A stretch of 24,972 bases of DNA, taken from assembly GCA_036744635.1 (NCBI GenBank), contig DAIOHQ010000040.1, forward strand, positions 1-24,972, written 5' to 3'. Each line of letters starts with the position of its first letter. Position 1 is the stretch's first letter. The stretch comes from DAIOHQ01 sp036744635 (lineage in GTDB: Bacteria > Planctomycetota > Phycisphaerae > Tepidisphaerales > Tepidisphaeraceae). A program made the position numbers and the translations under genes. This document shows, one piece after another, positions 24,790 to 24,972 of the stretch. The notes under the pieces were generated by a model. That model did not search any database. It was not told the DNA's origin and saw nothing but the letters and a program-made list of their open reading frames with translations.

Positions 24790-24908
24790 CTGGCGCCGGG
24801 TGAGATGTGGGAAAACCAAGTTTCCTTGACGGAGCATTTTCTTCCGGCAAATTCAGAGGGTTGTCCAACTGTCGAAACTTGGTTTTCCCACATCTAACCC
24901 GTCGCCGG
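24790..24908. repeat. Long inverted repeat, MITE-like
   Basis: The arms at 24803-24824 and 24874-24895 are perfect 22-base inverted copies (outer end AGATGTGGGAAAACC). The match continues outward to 24790 and 24908 with 10 of 13 bases paired, giving 35-base arms around a 49-base centre. No flanking target duplication is obvious and the centre has no credible ORF. The arms are A/T-richer than their surroundings. No T-run follows, and the structure is larger than a normal terminator. The remaining DNA from 24732 to 24972 shows no gene. Confidence 0.88.
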
Positions 24909-24972
24909 TGGTCAACTCCCTCAATCATGGGCTGTCTTCGACCCTGAGGCTCAGACCCGAAGGGGAAGCCCA

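Overview
The window looks like chromosomal DNA of a GC-rich member of the Planctomycetota, possibly Phycisphaerae-like. The main clue is a pseudopilin-type protein (12821-13468) whose N-terminus reads GFTLVELLVV and whose C-terminal part carries a near H-X9-DG motif ending in FADGHGEW, a signature I associate with planctomycetes. A HEAT-like secreted protein and dispersed GC-rich palindromic repeats fit this, but the phylum call is an inference. I saw no rRNA, tRNA, CRISPR array or transposase.

Layout. (1) 1-4661, minus strand: one open frame of at least 1,553 codons that runs off the left edge. It encodes a giant DUF4011 / superfamily 1 helicase / Vsr-like nuclease / DUF3320 protein, an architecture linked to antiphage defence. 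A 120-bp palindromic repeat lies in frame inside it. (2) 4662-5043: structured intergenic DNA with a short periodic motif and a two-tier hairpin. (3) 5044-7636, plus: a GT-A glycosyltransferase followed one base later by a secreted M2/M3-type zinc peptidase. (4) 7958-9751: a divergent pair, an SDR oxidoreductase (minus) and a secreted beta-propeller protein (plus).

(5) 9965-18259, plus: a tight six-gene cluster with a good sigma70-type promoter in front, an optional 16-codon leader ORF and a strong terminator-like hairpin behind. Its genes are a glycosidase-GT2 fusion membrane protein, a pseudopilin-like protein, an ABC exporter half-transporter, an APH-fold kinase, a GT-B-like glycosyltransferase and a ChbG/YdjC deacetylase. 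Several junctions overlap by four bases. Together they look like a pathway that builds, phosphorylates, deacetylates and exports an unknown glycoconjugate; this is the best candidate here for an undescribed system.

(6) 18284-20671, minus: a large exported HEAT-like repeat protein convergent with that cluster. (7) 21177-24731, plus: a molybdenum hydroxylase of the isoquinoline 1-oxidoreductase type (2Fe-2S small subunit and Tat-exported large subunit) plus a MocA-like cofactor cytidylyltransferase. Two direct copies (20897-21059 and 23882-24040) of a roughly 160-bp palindromic element related to the one in the helicase gene flank the two enzyme genes. (8) 24732-24972: non-coding, with a long near-perfect inverted repeat.
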